Positions 11,541 through 22,164 of a DNA stretch of 64,000 bases are shown here, in pieces. Positions within the stretch are counted from its first letter, which is position 1. Every line of letters begins with the position of its first letter. The position numbers and the translations under genes are program-made. The notes beneath the pieces are model-generated. The model worked only from the letters and a program-made list of their open reading frames with translations, ran no database searches and had not been told where the DNA came from. Origin of the DNA: Triatoma infestans (taxonomy: Eukaryota; Arthropoda; Insecta; Hemiptera; Reduviidae); NCBI GenBank assembly GCA_011037195.1, contig JAAEAF010002809.1, positions 89,579 through 153,578 on the forward strand. Reading direction: 5' to 3'.

Positions 11541-12389
11541 CCATATCGTCGATCAAGTTTTGATGAAAAGGGTTCAACCAAATATTTTAATTTATTGAAT
11601 AGTTTTTCCAGGTTTTCAAAAAAAATTTGTATACTCAGCTTGACTTATCACCTTCGCAAATTTTCTATATGCTGTTCGATATAGCAAGAATATTTATTAT
11701 TTTAAGTGCGACAATGCAATGAGAATTTTTATTTTTAAAGTAACTCTGTAATTGATTGGTTAGACTTGTAATAAAATAAAGTCATGTGTACGTTCAAACA
11801 CCAGATGTTTCCAATACATATGTAAAATGTGAATTATTTTTCCACCTCACTTGATTTGTTGAATTTTTATAAGTTGTCAAGTTATTGAGAAAACCTTGGA
11901 ACTTTTCCTATCAGCACAATTTTTTCATTTTTTTATTTTATTTTATTTTAGATTCTCCCAATATTGGTTATCTATAAATATTAACGGACCATATATAAAT
12001 TTCCAATTACTTCATCTGCAGTTTTTCACCCATTCCTTTTATTCTGTCCCCTTATTTCAGCACCAATGGCCTCGACGATATGATTTTATTGTGGGATGAT
12101 ATTTTATATCGAACATAAAACTCACCAACAAGCCCATTGTATTATCTATTAATCTTATTAATATTATTATTAATGACTATATATTTTTTCTAACTATTTC
12201 GTTATAAATATAGAAAAGAATCTAAGGGATGAGAAATGGCGTTTATTTTACTGGCAGTGTTAAATATTTACATCCAGTTTTTTGAAGAAGCGAAGGTTGT
12301 GAAGAAGAGATACAAAGAAGATGTGAAAAGAAGTGAAAATGCTTCACTCAGTACTTCTGAAGTGGAGTAAGGCTTTTTCCAAAGAGAAT
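11541..12389. other. Gene-free stretch
   Basis: AT-rich; no coding or transposon motif recognised. The plus-strand open frame at 11896-12099 is low complexity and carries no domain. Confidence 0.45.
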
Positions 12390-12820
12390 AAATGAAATAA
12401 TATTCGTCATTGAAAGCATACTCGCTTATGGGCTGAAAAGTTGGACTTCTGTTTGAGAGTCTAGACCAGCAAAAAGTAAAAAGAATAGATAGGAAATACT
12501 GGAGGAGATACTTGCAACAGACCTGGATAAAATAAGGGACTAGGACATAATGAAGGAGATATAGACGTTAAGGAAACAATGGAAGAGAGGATGAAACAAA
12601 GGGAGTTAGCAGGTTATAGACACCAGATAGTCACTAGAAGAATGCTGAAAGTGTGTCGAAAGAATGGGTTCCGAAAAGATGTGACATTTGATGCCCTTGA
12701 GAAACAGGAGAAGAGAAGGAGGCGTAGGAACCAGCAAGGAGGAGGAGTTTGAGGATTTAAAGACAGGAAGCGGGCTGCGGGACAGATATAAGCTGAGAAT
12801 AGAAGTTAGGTAGGAGGGAG
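12390..12820 (+). pseudogene. LINE ORF2 C-terminal fragment, RTE-like
   Basis: The plus strand encodes ESILAYGLKSWTSV, a stop, ESRPAKSKKNR, a stop, and then ILATDLDKIRD followed by DIMKEI. This is the YG-x-E-(S/T)-WT ... R-x-x-x-D-x-I-R-N block of RTE-like LINEs. The following 'LRKQWKRG' and Lys/Arg-rich part fit the C-terminal tail. Stops break every block. The open frame on the minus strand (12606-12890) is a shadow. It runs directly into a SINE-like sequence at 12875. Confidence 0.6.
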
Positions 12821-12874
12821 TAAACTGGTAGCAACGCAACTCTGGAAAACGCCGGTAAAAGTAAACTAACTTGG

Positions 12875-13118
12875 CCCAGTAGCATCGCACTAGACTTATA
12901 TCCTGGAGTATCGCTGGTTTCAGTCCAGCATTGTTGCCCTTAGATATTCTAAGAAACCTTTACAGCTCATTTTGTCCAGTAATGAATGGGCAGTGTTGCC
13001 TTTAATGAGAGAACGTTGCCCGAAGGCCGGCAGTGCACTGACAAGACTTTGGGTTCGGATGCTAATGACAACAGATATTGATAGACTTTAAAAGAATAAT
13101 AATAATAATAATAATTAA
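12875..13118 (+). mobile_element. tRNA-derived SINE (family 1), diverged copy
   Basis: Shows the body of SINE family 1: 'agtccagcattgttgcccttagat', '...cagtgttgcctttaatgagagaacgttgcccgaaggccggcagtgcactgacaagac' equivalents, compared with 16605-16818 and 21110-21342. The A box is poorly kept and the B box reads 'ggtttcagtcc'. An (AAT)n tail at about 13095-13116 follows. It is the most diverged copy here. Confidence 0.6.
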
Positions 13119-14691
13119 ATAAATCTGTTGTGACTTACTCAAAGGCATTTCGATCCCCTATTTCTAAAACACCTATTATATGCAGAGCTTTCTACATGTT
13201 AGCCTTCAGCTACATTTTATGGTAATCTACAATTTTCGAGCTATCGTTCTATCTTCATCATATCTGTGATATCACCTAGTTTATCAAGATATCCTGAAAT
13301 GAAGGAACCTGCTCCTGACGATAAACTGAAACAGGCTACCATGAAAAATTTGTGATATCTTCCAGCACTTTGGACACCACAATTCTCCAGAACCAGTTCG
13401 CAAATAATCCTCTTCTTACGGTGGGGTTAGGAACAAAAAATTAGCGAAGGAAGATCAATTTCTGATCGCTAGTTGAATCAGTTCTGCATATGTGATGCAC
13501 TCATAGACATACATTGTGCATTTATACAGTGAACTGGTATCACTTATGCCGTCACATGAGAGTAGTAGTACCTTTTACCAGTATTGCCTCAATATTAAAA
13601 CCTACGGGAGTCAAGACCCGCCTTCGTATCCCTAGCAGAATCGAAGAAGGGAAATTCAGCGATATGGTCGACTACTATAAAATCGTGGGAGGTTTCTACT
13701 GAAAGGCAATGTATTTTCAACCTTCAAAAAGGCAACACTCTACCAGCTTACTCATCCTCTGCTGCTCCGCTTTATTAACCTTACCTTATTCTTTCTCTTT
13801 CTCTTGTTTGACAGTACAGACCTTGCAGTCCGTTGCACCTTTCTTAAACATTCTCTGATAAAACCGCGTTTCTCTCCTCGAACCTGATTCTTGTCAAAAG
13901 TTCTTAAACATTTAGAATACATTGCTGGGTTCCAATGCCTTCTAAATAATTTGTTAATATGTTAGTAAAATACAGAGTGTTTTGCTTTCCACGGTTATCT
14001 GTTCGATATTTGGAAGTAGAGCACGCGTAACCGTAGAGGCATTATTTAATTAATAATTTATTTTTACTTAACTCGTTTAATTTAATTTATTCATATACTC
14101 GATATACACAGACATAATGTAATATTATTTTTATTATATAGTTATCTAATTAAATTTACATGAAAAAGAATTAATTTAATCGATGACCTTTGTGACCTAG
14201 GAGGTGCATTCACAGGTAAATAATAAATATTCATATCCTCTTACTGTCATCTAAAATTGTGTGTAAGTATATGTGCATGTGAAATTGACATTGTCTGACC
14301 TTTTTAAATATTAATGAAATAATATACGTATATAAATATATTCTTTTCGATGCTACGTATTTAAAAATATGATCTTTTTACATATTAGAGAAATTTTATT
14401 TTAGTATTTAATCTAATGTGAAGTGATCACATTTGAGCATATTCTCATAATTTGAGAAGAAAATTTGTGGAATATGGTAGAAAAATGTTCTCGCCAATGT
14501 CAATCTAACGAATTCTGATTTCTGTTAAATTTCTGTATAAAATTCTACTTTATATTATTTAGACATTTTTTTCTTTTTTAAACAAAGCAAACTCAAAATA
14601 TTGTGATGAATATCTAAATTTATATTATGCAAAATACATCTTTGAAAAAGTTCTGATTAAACGTCTTTACTACAGCATAGAGCTACTAGTA
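13119..14691. other. Gene-free stretch
   Basis: About 1.6 kb without a recognised gene. Parts at 13140-13950 are of more even base composition but translate to stop-rich frames with no motif I recognise. Confidence 0.45.
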
Positions 14692-14953
14692 CGGATCCTG
14701 TCAAATGTTGCTCTGCTCTCCAAGTTCATCTTAATCCCGCAAGTATTGGTTTTTAAATTGGAAAATTAAAGTAAACATAGGTAAATTCAAATATTTAGCG
14801 TTTACTTCGAATCGTAAAACTCGTTCTCCAGCTTACTTCAATGGAACGCTCATTCTGCCAGTTGAACATATGCGTTATCTTGAACTGTTCTAACACCAAA
14901 GACTGATTTTAGCCCAAGTCCTCGCCTCACATTCTGTCCTCGGAAAGACACCC
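14692..14953 (+). repeat. 262-bp direct repeat, first copy (Jockey RT thumb-side piece)
   Basis: Nearly identical to 15395-15656 (about five differences by eye, offset 703 bp). It encodes IKVNIGKFKYLAFTSNRKTR followed by the P-x-Y-x-N-G-T block and MRYLEL, the N-x-x-K-(S/T) ... YLG region downstream of the YADD block in Jockey-like RTs. In this copy it lies upstream of the RT blocks it should follow. Confidence 0.85.
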
Positions 14954-14959
14954 CCAAAA

Positions 14960-15656
14960 ACCAATTTGACTTCAGATTCATTCATTCCTACATTCAACAA
15001 ATACGCGCCTCCTAAGATAACATTGCCTCCTACCATGAGCGCACACATTATTGCCCTAGTTCATTTTAGACATTGAATAAGCCTTTGATTAGGGTTTGAC
15101 ACAGGGGACACAGGAATTAGGAATTGACAGTCTGTTGTCAATACACAAGGGCATTCTCCCAAATACCTACTATCTCATTGTAAACTCGTAACTTACAGAA
15201 CAATTTTTTTGAGTCTGTGATGGCTGGCACCTCATTCTCCACCATTCACCAAATCCATGCAGAAGTAACTCTCAAGGGCGTACGTATTCTTTGCATTTTT
15301 TCTCTATCCAATAAAACACAGCTGATATACTCAGTCACCCATCAAACAATTCACTGTACACTTACGCTTATGACCCGCAACTCTATCCACGAACCGGATC
15401 CTGTCAAATGTTGCTCTGCTCTCCAAGTTCATCTTAATCCCGCAAGTATTGGTTTTTAAATTGGAAAATTAAAGTAAACATAGGTAAATTCAAATATTTA
15501 GCGTTTACTTCGAATCGTAAAACTCGTTCTCCAACTTACTTCAATGGAACGCTCATTCTGCCAGTTGAACATATGCGTTATCTTGAACTGTTCTTGGACC
15601 AAAGACTGATTTTAGCCCAAGTCCTCGCCTCACATTCTGTCCTCGGAAAGACACCC
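14960..15656 (+). pseudogene. Jockey-like LINE reverse transcriptase remnant
   Basis: In order along the plus strand: QFDFR...IQQI (RT block QFGFR-x-x-x-S-T), ASYHERTHYC, a region matching the catalytic L-D-(V/I)-x-x-AFD-x-V-W block in broken frames near 15065-15100 (AFD-like and GLT-like pieces), SLLSIHKGILPNTYY, then TYAYDPQL where YADDTA is expected, DPVKCCSALQVHLN, and finally the VNIGKFKYLAFTS block of the second 262-bp repeat (15395-15656). The YADD catalytic pair appears as YAYD, so the active site is lost. The open frame 15217-15459 covers only part of it. The block order fits the Jockey clade. Confidence 0.75.
15395..15656 (+). repeat. 262-bp direct repeat, second copy
   Basis: Second copy of 14692-14953, here in its natural position after the YADD region. 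Differences include 'ccaactt' for 'ccagctt' and 'cttggacc' for 'ctaacacc'. Confidence 0.85.
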
Positions 15657-15689
15657 TGAACCCTTCTGCGGCTTGTCCAGGAGCCTTAT

Positions 15690-16200
15690 TCAAACTTCTA
15701 TCAAAGGTTGAATAGAAGAACAGCGTCTGCTTTGGTGGGAGAGAACACTAGGACAGAGGCAGGAAAACTCTCTATCAAGAGACATTTGTCTAAATTTACC
15801 AGAGATCTACTGAGCCTTACACGAAGGGATATAAGGCTAATAGTGGGTCTACTAACAGGGCATTGTAGGCTGAACAGATACATGCACCATCTACAAGTTG
15901 CAGATAGTGCGGTATGCCGATTCTGAAGGCAGAGGAAGAAACCGCGGCGAGGATAAGGTTTCTTCAATTGGGGACAGGCAATCCCGAAGCTTTGAGCTTC
16001 ATGACGGAGTCGCTCTCAGCTTTGCTAGGACTGATTAGGAGGACAAAGCTGGGGGTTGTGCTCCCAATATACCTCCCAATAATTTAAGGGGATCCACAAT
16101 AGACCTCCCAATAATTTAAGGGGATCCACAATAGACCTTATCTTGTAGGTCGCAGTGGAATGAGGCTCGCCCCTCCCGTTTCTAATCTGATCTAAGACCC
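15690..16200 (+). pseudogene. LINE 3' end, RNase H type
   Basis: The frame 15708-15926 reads RRTASALVGENTR ... LSKFTRDLLSLTRRDIRL followed by VGLLTGHCRLNRYMHHLQVA and SAVCRF. The L-S-L-x-R-x-x-x-R-x-x-V-G-x-L-T-GH-C-x-L-N block and the start of the CxxC knuckle are the region that follows RNase H in I-like LINEs. A stop falls right after CRF, where CRFC is expected. The 3' part includes a 32-bp tandem duplication (16071-16134) and ends near 'aggtcgcagtggaatgagg', similar to other RNase H LINE ends here. Confidence 0.7.
16071..16134. repeat. 32-bp tandem duplication
   Basis: Two adjacent exact copies (16071-16102 and 16103-16134) of a unit beginning 'acctcccaataatttaaggg' and ending 'ccacaatag'. 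It lies in the 3' region of the LINE remnant. Confidence 0.9.
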
Positions 16201-16329
16201 CCTGAAACGGAAGGAAAAGGGAAAGAGACGCTTGAAGCGCGTTGGCCCAACGATCTGTTGAATAACTAATGATATTAATCACTGGATGATTACTGTTCAA
16301 ATCTTTACATATTATTACTCGTACTTAAT

Positions 16330-16600
16330 TGTAACATTTTTACACACGGAAGGGATGAGCTTTAAAGTAAAGCCTATTATCACCCATCCCCCAAAAATAT
16401 TTTGAATAAAAGTAAGATAACTTGTTTATTTAGTGTTATTTATTTAAATAGTGTTGAAGTTGTTACTGCATATAAAACAACAAGTACAACCTCGTCGGTT
16501 TGTTGTCGGTTGTCTACAAAAAAATAGAAAGCAGAGTTTGTATACATGCGCTTAAATAAATAGATGCCGTATATTCACTTGCTATTCTATAAAATTGTTA
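16330..16600 (+). repeat. Family B repeat, copy without SINE insertion
   Basis: Contains 'cacccatcccccaaaaatat', 'gtttatttagtgttatttatt', 'aaatagtgttgaagttg' and 'aaatagaaagcagagttt'. The same series occurs at 21030-21110 plus 22165-22400, where it is interrupted by SINEs. It serves here as the empty-site comparison. Confidence 0.7.
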
Positions 16601-16604
16601 CATT

Positions 16605-16818
16605 ATTCTTGGTTTGCGTGGTAGTGCGCTGGCCTAGCAACGCAAAGGTCCCGGGTTTGAATCCAGCATGCTACCCTTAGATTTTCTCTTCCTAGGAGCC
16701 TATACGTACAGCTCACTCTCTGGTGATAGGCAGTGTTGGCTGTAGCTAGAGAACAACTGCTCGGAGGACGGTAGTTCACTGAAGGGGCACAATAGATCTT
16801 TCAGGTTGTAGTGCAATA
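16605..16818 (+). mobile_element. tRNA-derived SINE (family 1)
   Basis: The head is tRNA-like: 'gcgtggtagtgcgctggcct' (box A region) and 'gggtttgaatccagc' (box B, usual GGTTCGANTCC). The body follows: 'gctacccttagattttctct', 'cctaggagcc', 'agctcactctctggtgatag', 'cagtgttggctgtagc'. These body blocks recur at 21110, 21933 and 50675. Its 3' part 'ggcacaatagatctttcagg' resembles the RNase H LINE 3' ends, which would fit a SINE borrowing a LINE tail. Confidence 0.8.
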
Positions 16819-16819
16819 A

Positions 16820-16898
16820 TAACATTGATATTATTGTAAAGATTGAACGACATTTCGGATATGAATGTTATTATATGCAACCCACTTTTTGTCCACTC
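16820..16898. repeat. 79-bp perfect direct repeat, copy 1
   Basis: Starts 'taacattgatattattgtaa' and ends 'cttttgtccactc' equivalents; I read no difference from 18062-18140, 1,242 bp downstream. Confidence 0.9.
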
Positions 16899-17099
16899 CT
16901 TTAAAAAAAAAAACATTTTTACATACCATAATAAAAATGAAAGAAGAAGACTGTTATGAAGACACCGAAATGAAGATCGGCCGAAAAATCAAGAATAGGA
17001 CAACAGAAACGTGACCCATCAGAAACGAAGTTAAAGTAAGCAGCTATTTCCTTCATGAATAAAAATAAAGTAACTAAATGATTTGGACCGCATGGGTGA

Positions 17100-17290
17100 A
17101 AACAGAATACCATATTGTGCAGGTTTGACTAGAAGATTGAGGGAAGAAAGAAAACAGGAAGATCATGGACCAGATGGAAGAAAGAGTTAGGGAATCGGAT
17201 TTCGGGTTCACAAAATCGGATGCTAAGAAACAAATGGAGAAGTTAGTTTGCATCGAGGGGAACTATACAGCATAGAAATACGTCTTATAA
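17100..17290 (+). pseudogene. LINE ORF2 C-terminal fragment, RTE-like
   Basis: Encodes TRRLREERKQEDHG in one frame and KTGRSWTRWKKELGNRISGS in the next, then NRMLRNKWRS. This matches the G-R-(P/S)-x-x-x-W ... W-R block of the RTE-like tails at 6450 and 39190. Broken by frameshifts; short. Confidence 0.5.
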
Positions 17291-18061
17291 AAACAATAAT
17301 GATAAATAAGAAACTTCCTGCATTTTTCCGCATTTGAGTTGCACACATGCATGCAAAACGACGAATTCGTAAGAACCATATTTTCTGCACAGGGAACCTC
17401 AAAATCTGTGTTCTACAGTGATACCACAGTTTCGAAAATCTAGGATGGCAGTACTAGCGCTAACTGTAGCAAGAGAAATTAAAAAAAATATTAATAAATA
17501 ATATTAATAATAAATAATATAATAAATAATATAAATATTAATAATAATAATAATAATAATAATAAATATTAATATCCGCCTGATATAAAATTAGAATTTA
17601 AATATGGCTTCCGAAATAAAATGCTAAATTGTCGATAAATTTATTTTAAAAAATACTTAATTTATAAGACTTAATGGTATGCGACAGGTAAAATATGGGT
17701 TCAAATATAGAAACAAGTATAGAAGCCCAACCATATTGAAAATTACAAAATTATGTCTAATCAGCATAATAAACTAGAAATTATAACATTGTTATTATTA
17801 GCAAAATTTACCACTCATAACTGTGGGGAAAGAGATTTGAAATTACAGGATTCTCATTGGCATAGCATTCACATAATTAATAAACTGGTTAGCCAATCAC
17901 ATTGAGAAGAGTGTGTGTGTGCGGGGGGGGGGGGCACAGAGAGTACTAAACGGGAAACAATATTATTGTATGCATTATTAGCCAGGTATGGAGGTGGTAA
18001 TGGAGATGTTTGGATGTTGAAATCATATAGAGTTTTAGGATTGATATATCCATCTGAATAG
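17291..18061. other. Gene-free stretch with simple repeats
   Basis: Holds an (AAT)/(ATT) rich block at about 17478-17572 and a run of 12 G at 17923-17934 preceded by (GT)n. Nothing coding. Confidence 0.55.
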
Positions 18062-18140
18062 TAACATTGATATTATTGTAAAGATTGAACGACATTTCGG
18101 ATATGAATGTTATTATATGCAACCCACTTTTTGTCCACTC
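18062..18140. repeat. 79-bp perfect direct repeat, copy 2
   Basis: Second copy of 16820-16898, same orientation. Its flanks differ from those of the first copy on both sides. Confidence 0.9.
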
Positions 18141-19378
18141 TCAAAACTATAAAGTATATATATTTCGTGATAATTGCTAAAAAAAAAGGTATTTATAAAT
18201 TTGAAATCAATCAGCTAGCAAATATACAAAAAAAAAAAAAATATATTTTGTATATATTTCTTATTTTTTATATTTTTCATTTTTTATATTATTCTTCTAT
18301 TTTTTTAATGCTTATTAATAATGACAGTTCTTAGAAGTTTTTTTTTATGTCCATACATTTTTATTTTATTTTTTATTCAGTTTCTTTCATATTTCATATC
18401 ATTTTAATGTATTTAGTGTTTATTATAAGTAACTCATTTTTATTATTTGTGTAATTTCTTTCATAAATAAAAAAACAAAAATTGGAATCAATGAAAGAAA
18501 AATTTACTGTTTTTTGAAATATATTCCCATGGATGACCTTCAATTAATTTGTATAAAAAAAAATTAATTTTATAGCATCAATATTTATTAATTAAATATT
18601 TAAACATTGAATTACATGGAAAAAATTAGAAATATTAAATACAGAAAGATTCACGTGATTTTTTTCTTGCTGCACTTTGCAGTTTTATTTTTATTTTGGG
18701 CTCATCAACTTCTGAAACCATTAGCGCCTATATTTTTTTTTTTTGTAAAATTTACTTCAAACTAAGAATTTTTACTAAATTGCAACTATCATCAATATTA
18801 TTTATATGTACAGCTGAAAGAACCTAAACTAAAAACGCCACTTGAAGGAAAACGTGAACTTCCAGCTCTCCCCAAAACGTCCGTCCCCTAAAATCTACTT
18901 ATTTCCAAAAAATGTTTCAAACATTAATGAGCATTCTATTTGTAGTTTGTAAACCACACAAGTGAAATGTGATTGGTGAAGTTGTGTGTATGTAGTGGCT
19001 TGAACGGTTTTGTAAAAGGGCTCGTAAGTATATATGTTTAAGAGTGAAGTATTAGAAACAATCAAGAGATCACACTGTTTTTAAAATAGATATATATATT
19101 CTCTAAGTGAAATTAAGTTACTTTAAAATATCACAATAATATGCTTATAAGTATACTGAAATTAATTGGAATAAACTCTTATGTTATAACTTATACTAGC
19201 ACAGTTCTGATGTGTTCTCCTTGGTGTCTACAACAAAACTGTCTTGAAGAAATGTCTTCTAATTGTTATTTCAAATCTTCCCCTGTGAGAAGAAGGGGTA
19301 GCTAATAAGTTTCATGAACTTTTCCAGTAACAGTACTCTTCTACCTGCTGCATTTTAAGTTGATATTTCAACTTAAAA
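18141..19378. other. Gene-free, very AT-rich stretch
   Basis: Low-complexity A/T runs (for example 18228-18240 and 18730-18744). The open frame 18107-18334 is low complexity. No element recognised. Confidence 0.5.
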
Positions 19379-19380
19379 TA

Positions 19381-20312
19381 CGAGGCATGTCCAATAAGTA
19401 AGTGTACTGAATTTTTGTAGGTTACAAAAATTTTTATGTGAACAAAAAAATTACCTGGTTACATTAGTACATATGTAAGCTATTTTTCGACATAGTCACC
19501 ATTCCTATCAATGCAGATGGTGAACCGGGGTATTAATTTTTTGATGCCTTCCTCGAAGTAGTTTCCCGCCAACCCCTTCGTCCACTTCTCCACCTCCCCC
19601 TTCGCCACCTCGTCGGTTGAAAACCTTTTTCCACCCATGTGCAGCTTCAGGGAGGTAAAGAGATAGTAATCTGAAGATGCTAGGTCAGGGGAATGCGCGG
19701 AATGGTTCAGGACATCCCATTTAAACGAGGCAAGCAATGTGTGGTCTGGCATTGTCGTGCAGCAGGCAGACTCCCTTTGTCAGCATGCCTCTCCTTTTGT
19801 TCTGAATCGTCCTCCGCAATTTTGTTAGGGTCCCACAGTATCTTGCAGAGTTGATGGTTTCCTCTTAAGGCATATATTCAATTAAAATTATGCCTTGAGT
19901 CCCAAAACACGGATGCCATGGTTTTCTTGGCTGAAATTGTGGTTTTGAACTTTTTGGCGGAGGGTGAAGAGGTGTGACGCCACTGTTGAGACTGCCTTTT
20001 GGTTTCAGGTGTGTAGTGTGCAACCCAAGTTTCATCTCCAGTAATGATGGAGCGGAGAAATTCATCTCCATGGAGTTTGTAGCGTCTCAAAAACTCTTGC
20101 CCGGCAACAAGTATTTCACACTTGACGGGAGATTGGATTGACATTTTTCATGAAACATATTGTCGCGTCGACAGTTCTCAACGTACTGACCTCGAACCGG
20201 TCTCGTTGCGGAGGGGAGGAATCACGCTACACGACAGTGTAGCCAACATGTCGAAAACAAAATCCCTCCGCCCGTGAGAGCCTCAGTACACTTACTTTCT
20301 GGACATGCCTCG
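19381..20312 (-). mobile_element. Internally deleted mariner transposon with both TIRs
   Basis: The ends are inverted repeats of about 30 bp: left 'cgaggcatgtccaataagta', right (complement) 'cgaggcatgtccagaaagta', two mismatches. Both are flanked by TA (19379-19380 and 20313-20314), the mariner target duplication. On the minus strand the transposase remnant shows ITGDETWVAHYTPE (first catalytic Asp), HDNARPH in a shifted frame (second Asp, near 19765) and HSPDLASSDYYLF (third Asp), the DD34D set. The C-terminal frame is 19752-19480. At 932 bp it is shorter than the usual ~1.3 kb; the N-terminal DNA-binding part is missing, and frameshifts separate the blocks. It cannot encode an active transposase. 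Confidence 0.92.
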
Positions 20313-20455
20313 TAGATATAATTTCTTGCATCCATCACACAAGGAAGTAGTAGGTAGTTATCTTATCGAGGAAATCGCAGGAAACTAAAAAAAAAAATGT
20401 ACAATAAAATCGCACTTTGGAATTTTGGCAACACATTAATATTATTTATTTATTT

Positions 20456-20622
20456 ATGTAATAGGATCCGAAATGAGGGATCTAAAGCAGAGAGAGATAC
20501 ACACACACACAAAAATTAACAGAGTCTCCCACTCTAGTCTGACCTAACTAGTGGAGTGAGACTGTCAATTTTTGTGTCTCTCTCTCTCTGCTTTAGATCC
20601 CTCATTTCGGATACTATTACAT
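20456..20622. repeat. 167-bp imperfect foldback (hairpin) element
   Basis: The two halves are inverted copies: left 'atgtaataggatccgaaatg', right ends 'catttcggatactattacat', then both carry 'agggatctaaagcagagaga'. Homology continues to the middle through 'aaaaattaacagagtctccc' and its near complement. The first ~110 bp of the complement match the start of the LTR-like repeats at 4536 and 7455. Either a small MITE-like foldback or a head-to-head arrangement of that repeat's 5' ends. Confidence 0.8.
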
Positions 20623-21029
20623 TTATTTAGCTTCTTATACGGGCAAACACCCTTTTTACAATATTCCTAATAGTAAATACAAAAGCCAACTAAAACAATA
20701 AACATATAAATATAAAATCATAATATATAACATAAATATAAAAATATATAAGAATATACAATTCAAAATATACATCTAAATATATATACATATCTACTAC
20801 ATACTCATCTACATCTTACTTACCTAAACTAAATCCTGAAACTACAAACTTAAATTATTAAAATACAAAAAATAAAAACACGATAATAATTGATAAAAAA
20901 ATAAAATAAAAAAAACGATATATAATGATAAATTATTATACTATAATGCTCTGTGATGAATGTCTTAAGAGTTTAATTGATTATATAGATGATACAATCA
21001 AATAATAAACGGAAATGGCTTTAATGGAA
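20623..21029. other. Gene-free AT-rich stretch
   Basis: ATA-rich low-complexity sequence at 20640-20960; no element recognised. Confidence 0.5.
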
Positions 21030-21109
21030 AGCCTAATGTCACCCATCTCCCAAAAATATTTTTGATAAACGTAAGTTCTATAATTTGTTTATTTAGCGTT
21101 ATTTATTTC

Positions 21110-21342
21110 TTTTTTTTTTTTTTTTTTTAATTTAAGGCGTCTCAACATCTGTGGTCATTATCGCACCCGGAGCCTTCTCAGTGCACTGCCGGCCTCCGGA
21201 CAGTGTTCTCCCGTTACAGACAACACTGTCCATCACCGGACAGTGAGCTGTTGGGGCTCCTAGGAAGAGAAAATCTAAGGGTAGCACGGCCGGATTCGAA
21301 CCCGAGTCCCCCGTGTGGGAGTCCAGTACGCTAACCACTCAG
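21110..21342 (-). mobile_element. tRNA-derived SINE (family 1) with poly(A) tail
   Basis: On the minus strand: box A-like 'tagctgagtggttagcgtac', box B 'gggttcgaatccggc', then the body 'gctacccttagattttctct', 'cctaggagccc', 'cagctcactgtccggtgatg', and a 3' 'gatgttgagacgcc' plus A-rich tail (T run on the plus strand from 21110). Flanks are 'ttatttatttc' (21099-21109) and 'ctatttattcc' (21343-21353), an imperfect target duplication. Box A and box B at tRNA spacing make this RNA polymerase III-derived. Confidence 0.88.
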
Positions 21343-21361
21343 CTATTTATTCCCTTCTCTT

Positions 21362-21897
21362 ATTGCAATCAATACAATTATTATAAAATTGACTAACTTT
21401 CTTCAAACTTAAAACTTATACTCAATGCCCTAACAATAAATTATAGAGGTGGTGAGATTATGTGTTGCTAAGCACCATAACAGATATAATTGAAGTGCCT
21501 ACATTGTAGCCCAGAAGACAGCGCCAATAACATTGAACAAAGCCTAATAAAATTTGAAAATCAACATGTCACATCTATCTCTCAGAATTCTCTCCAATAA
21601 ATATAATGTTTTTTTTTTTACTTTCTCTTACTCCCTCAGTAAGAGGAAGTAATTTCGATCGTGCCAGATTTTCGAAATTGAATAATTCACCAGAAATACA
21701 TGTTTTGAGGTCTACTAAATGGTCTATGAGTGTTTGAACAAAATATCTCAAAAATGAAAAAAAAAAAACAACCCAGAAAGCTACTAAAACTTGGTATTCC
21801 GTTTCACTATCACTGCAGATTTCAAGACAAAATCCATCAACCAAAAATGAGACTTTATTCAATGGGTTCTTTTTTCAGTTTTTCTATAATTTTTTCA
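21362..21897. repeat. Repeat-derived spacer including a family A fragment
   Basis: The part at about 21480-21560 ('agcgccaataacattgaac' and on) resembles 42510-42590. From 21612 it has the hairpin 'actttctcttactccctcag' with 'taagaggaagt', then 'tttcgatcgtgccagatttt', 'atacatgttttgaggtc' and 'gaacaaaatatctcaaaaat', the regular start of family A on the plus strand. Confidence 0.65.
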
Positions 21898-21932
21898 GTT
21901 CTATAATTTGTTTATTTAGCGTTATTTATTTC

Positions 21933-22164
21933 TTTTTTTTAATTTAAGGCGTCTCAACATCTGTGGTCATTTGCGCCCGGAGCCTTCTCAGTGCCCTGCC
22001 GGCCTCCGGACAGTGTTCTCCCGTTACAGACAACACTGTCCATCACCGGACAGTGAGCTGTAGCGGCTCCTAGGAAGAGAAAATCTAAGGGTAGCACGGC
22101 CGGATTCGGACCCGTGATCTCCGCGTTGCTAGTCCAGCGCGCTACCACTGACTAATCCCTCTCT
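21933..22164 (-). mobile_element. tRNA-derived SINE (family 1) with perfect 11-bp target duplication
   Basis: Minus strand: box A-like 'gtcagtggtagcgcgctgga', box B-like 'cgggtccgaatccggc', then the same body as 21110-21342 and an A-rich tail (plus-strand T run from 21933). Flanked by 'ttatttatttc' at 21922-21932 and 22165-22175. The host sequence on both sides is family B, whose uninterrupted form is at 16330-16600, so the insertion is directly visible. Confidence 0.9.

Noticed and set aside
16605..16700. Functional tRNA gene
   Set aside because: Box A and B are present, but the acceptor stem does not close and the sequence continues into a SINE body shared with other copies.
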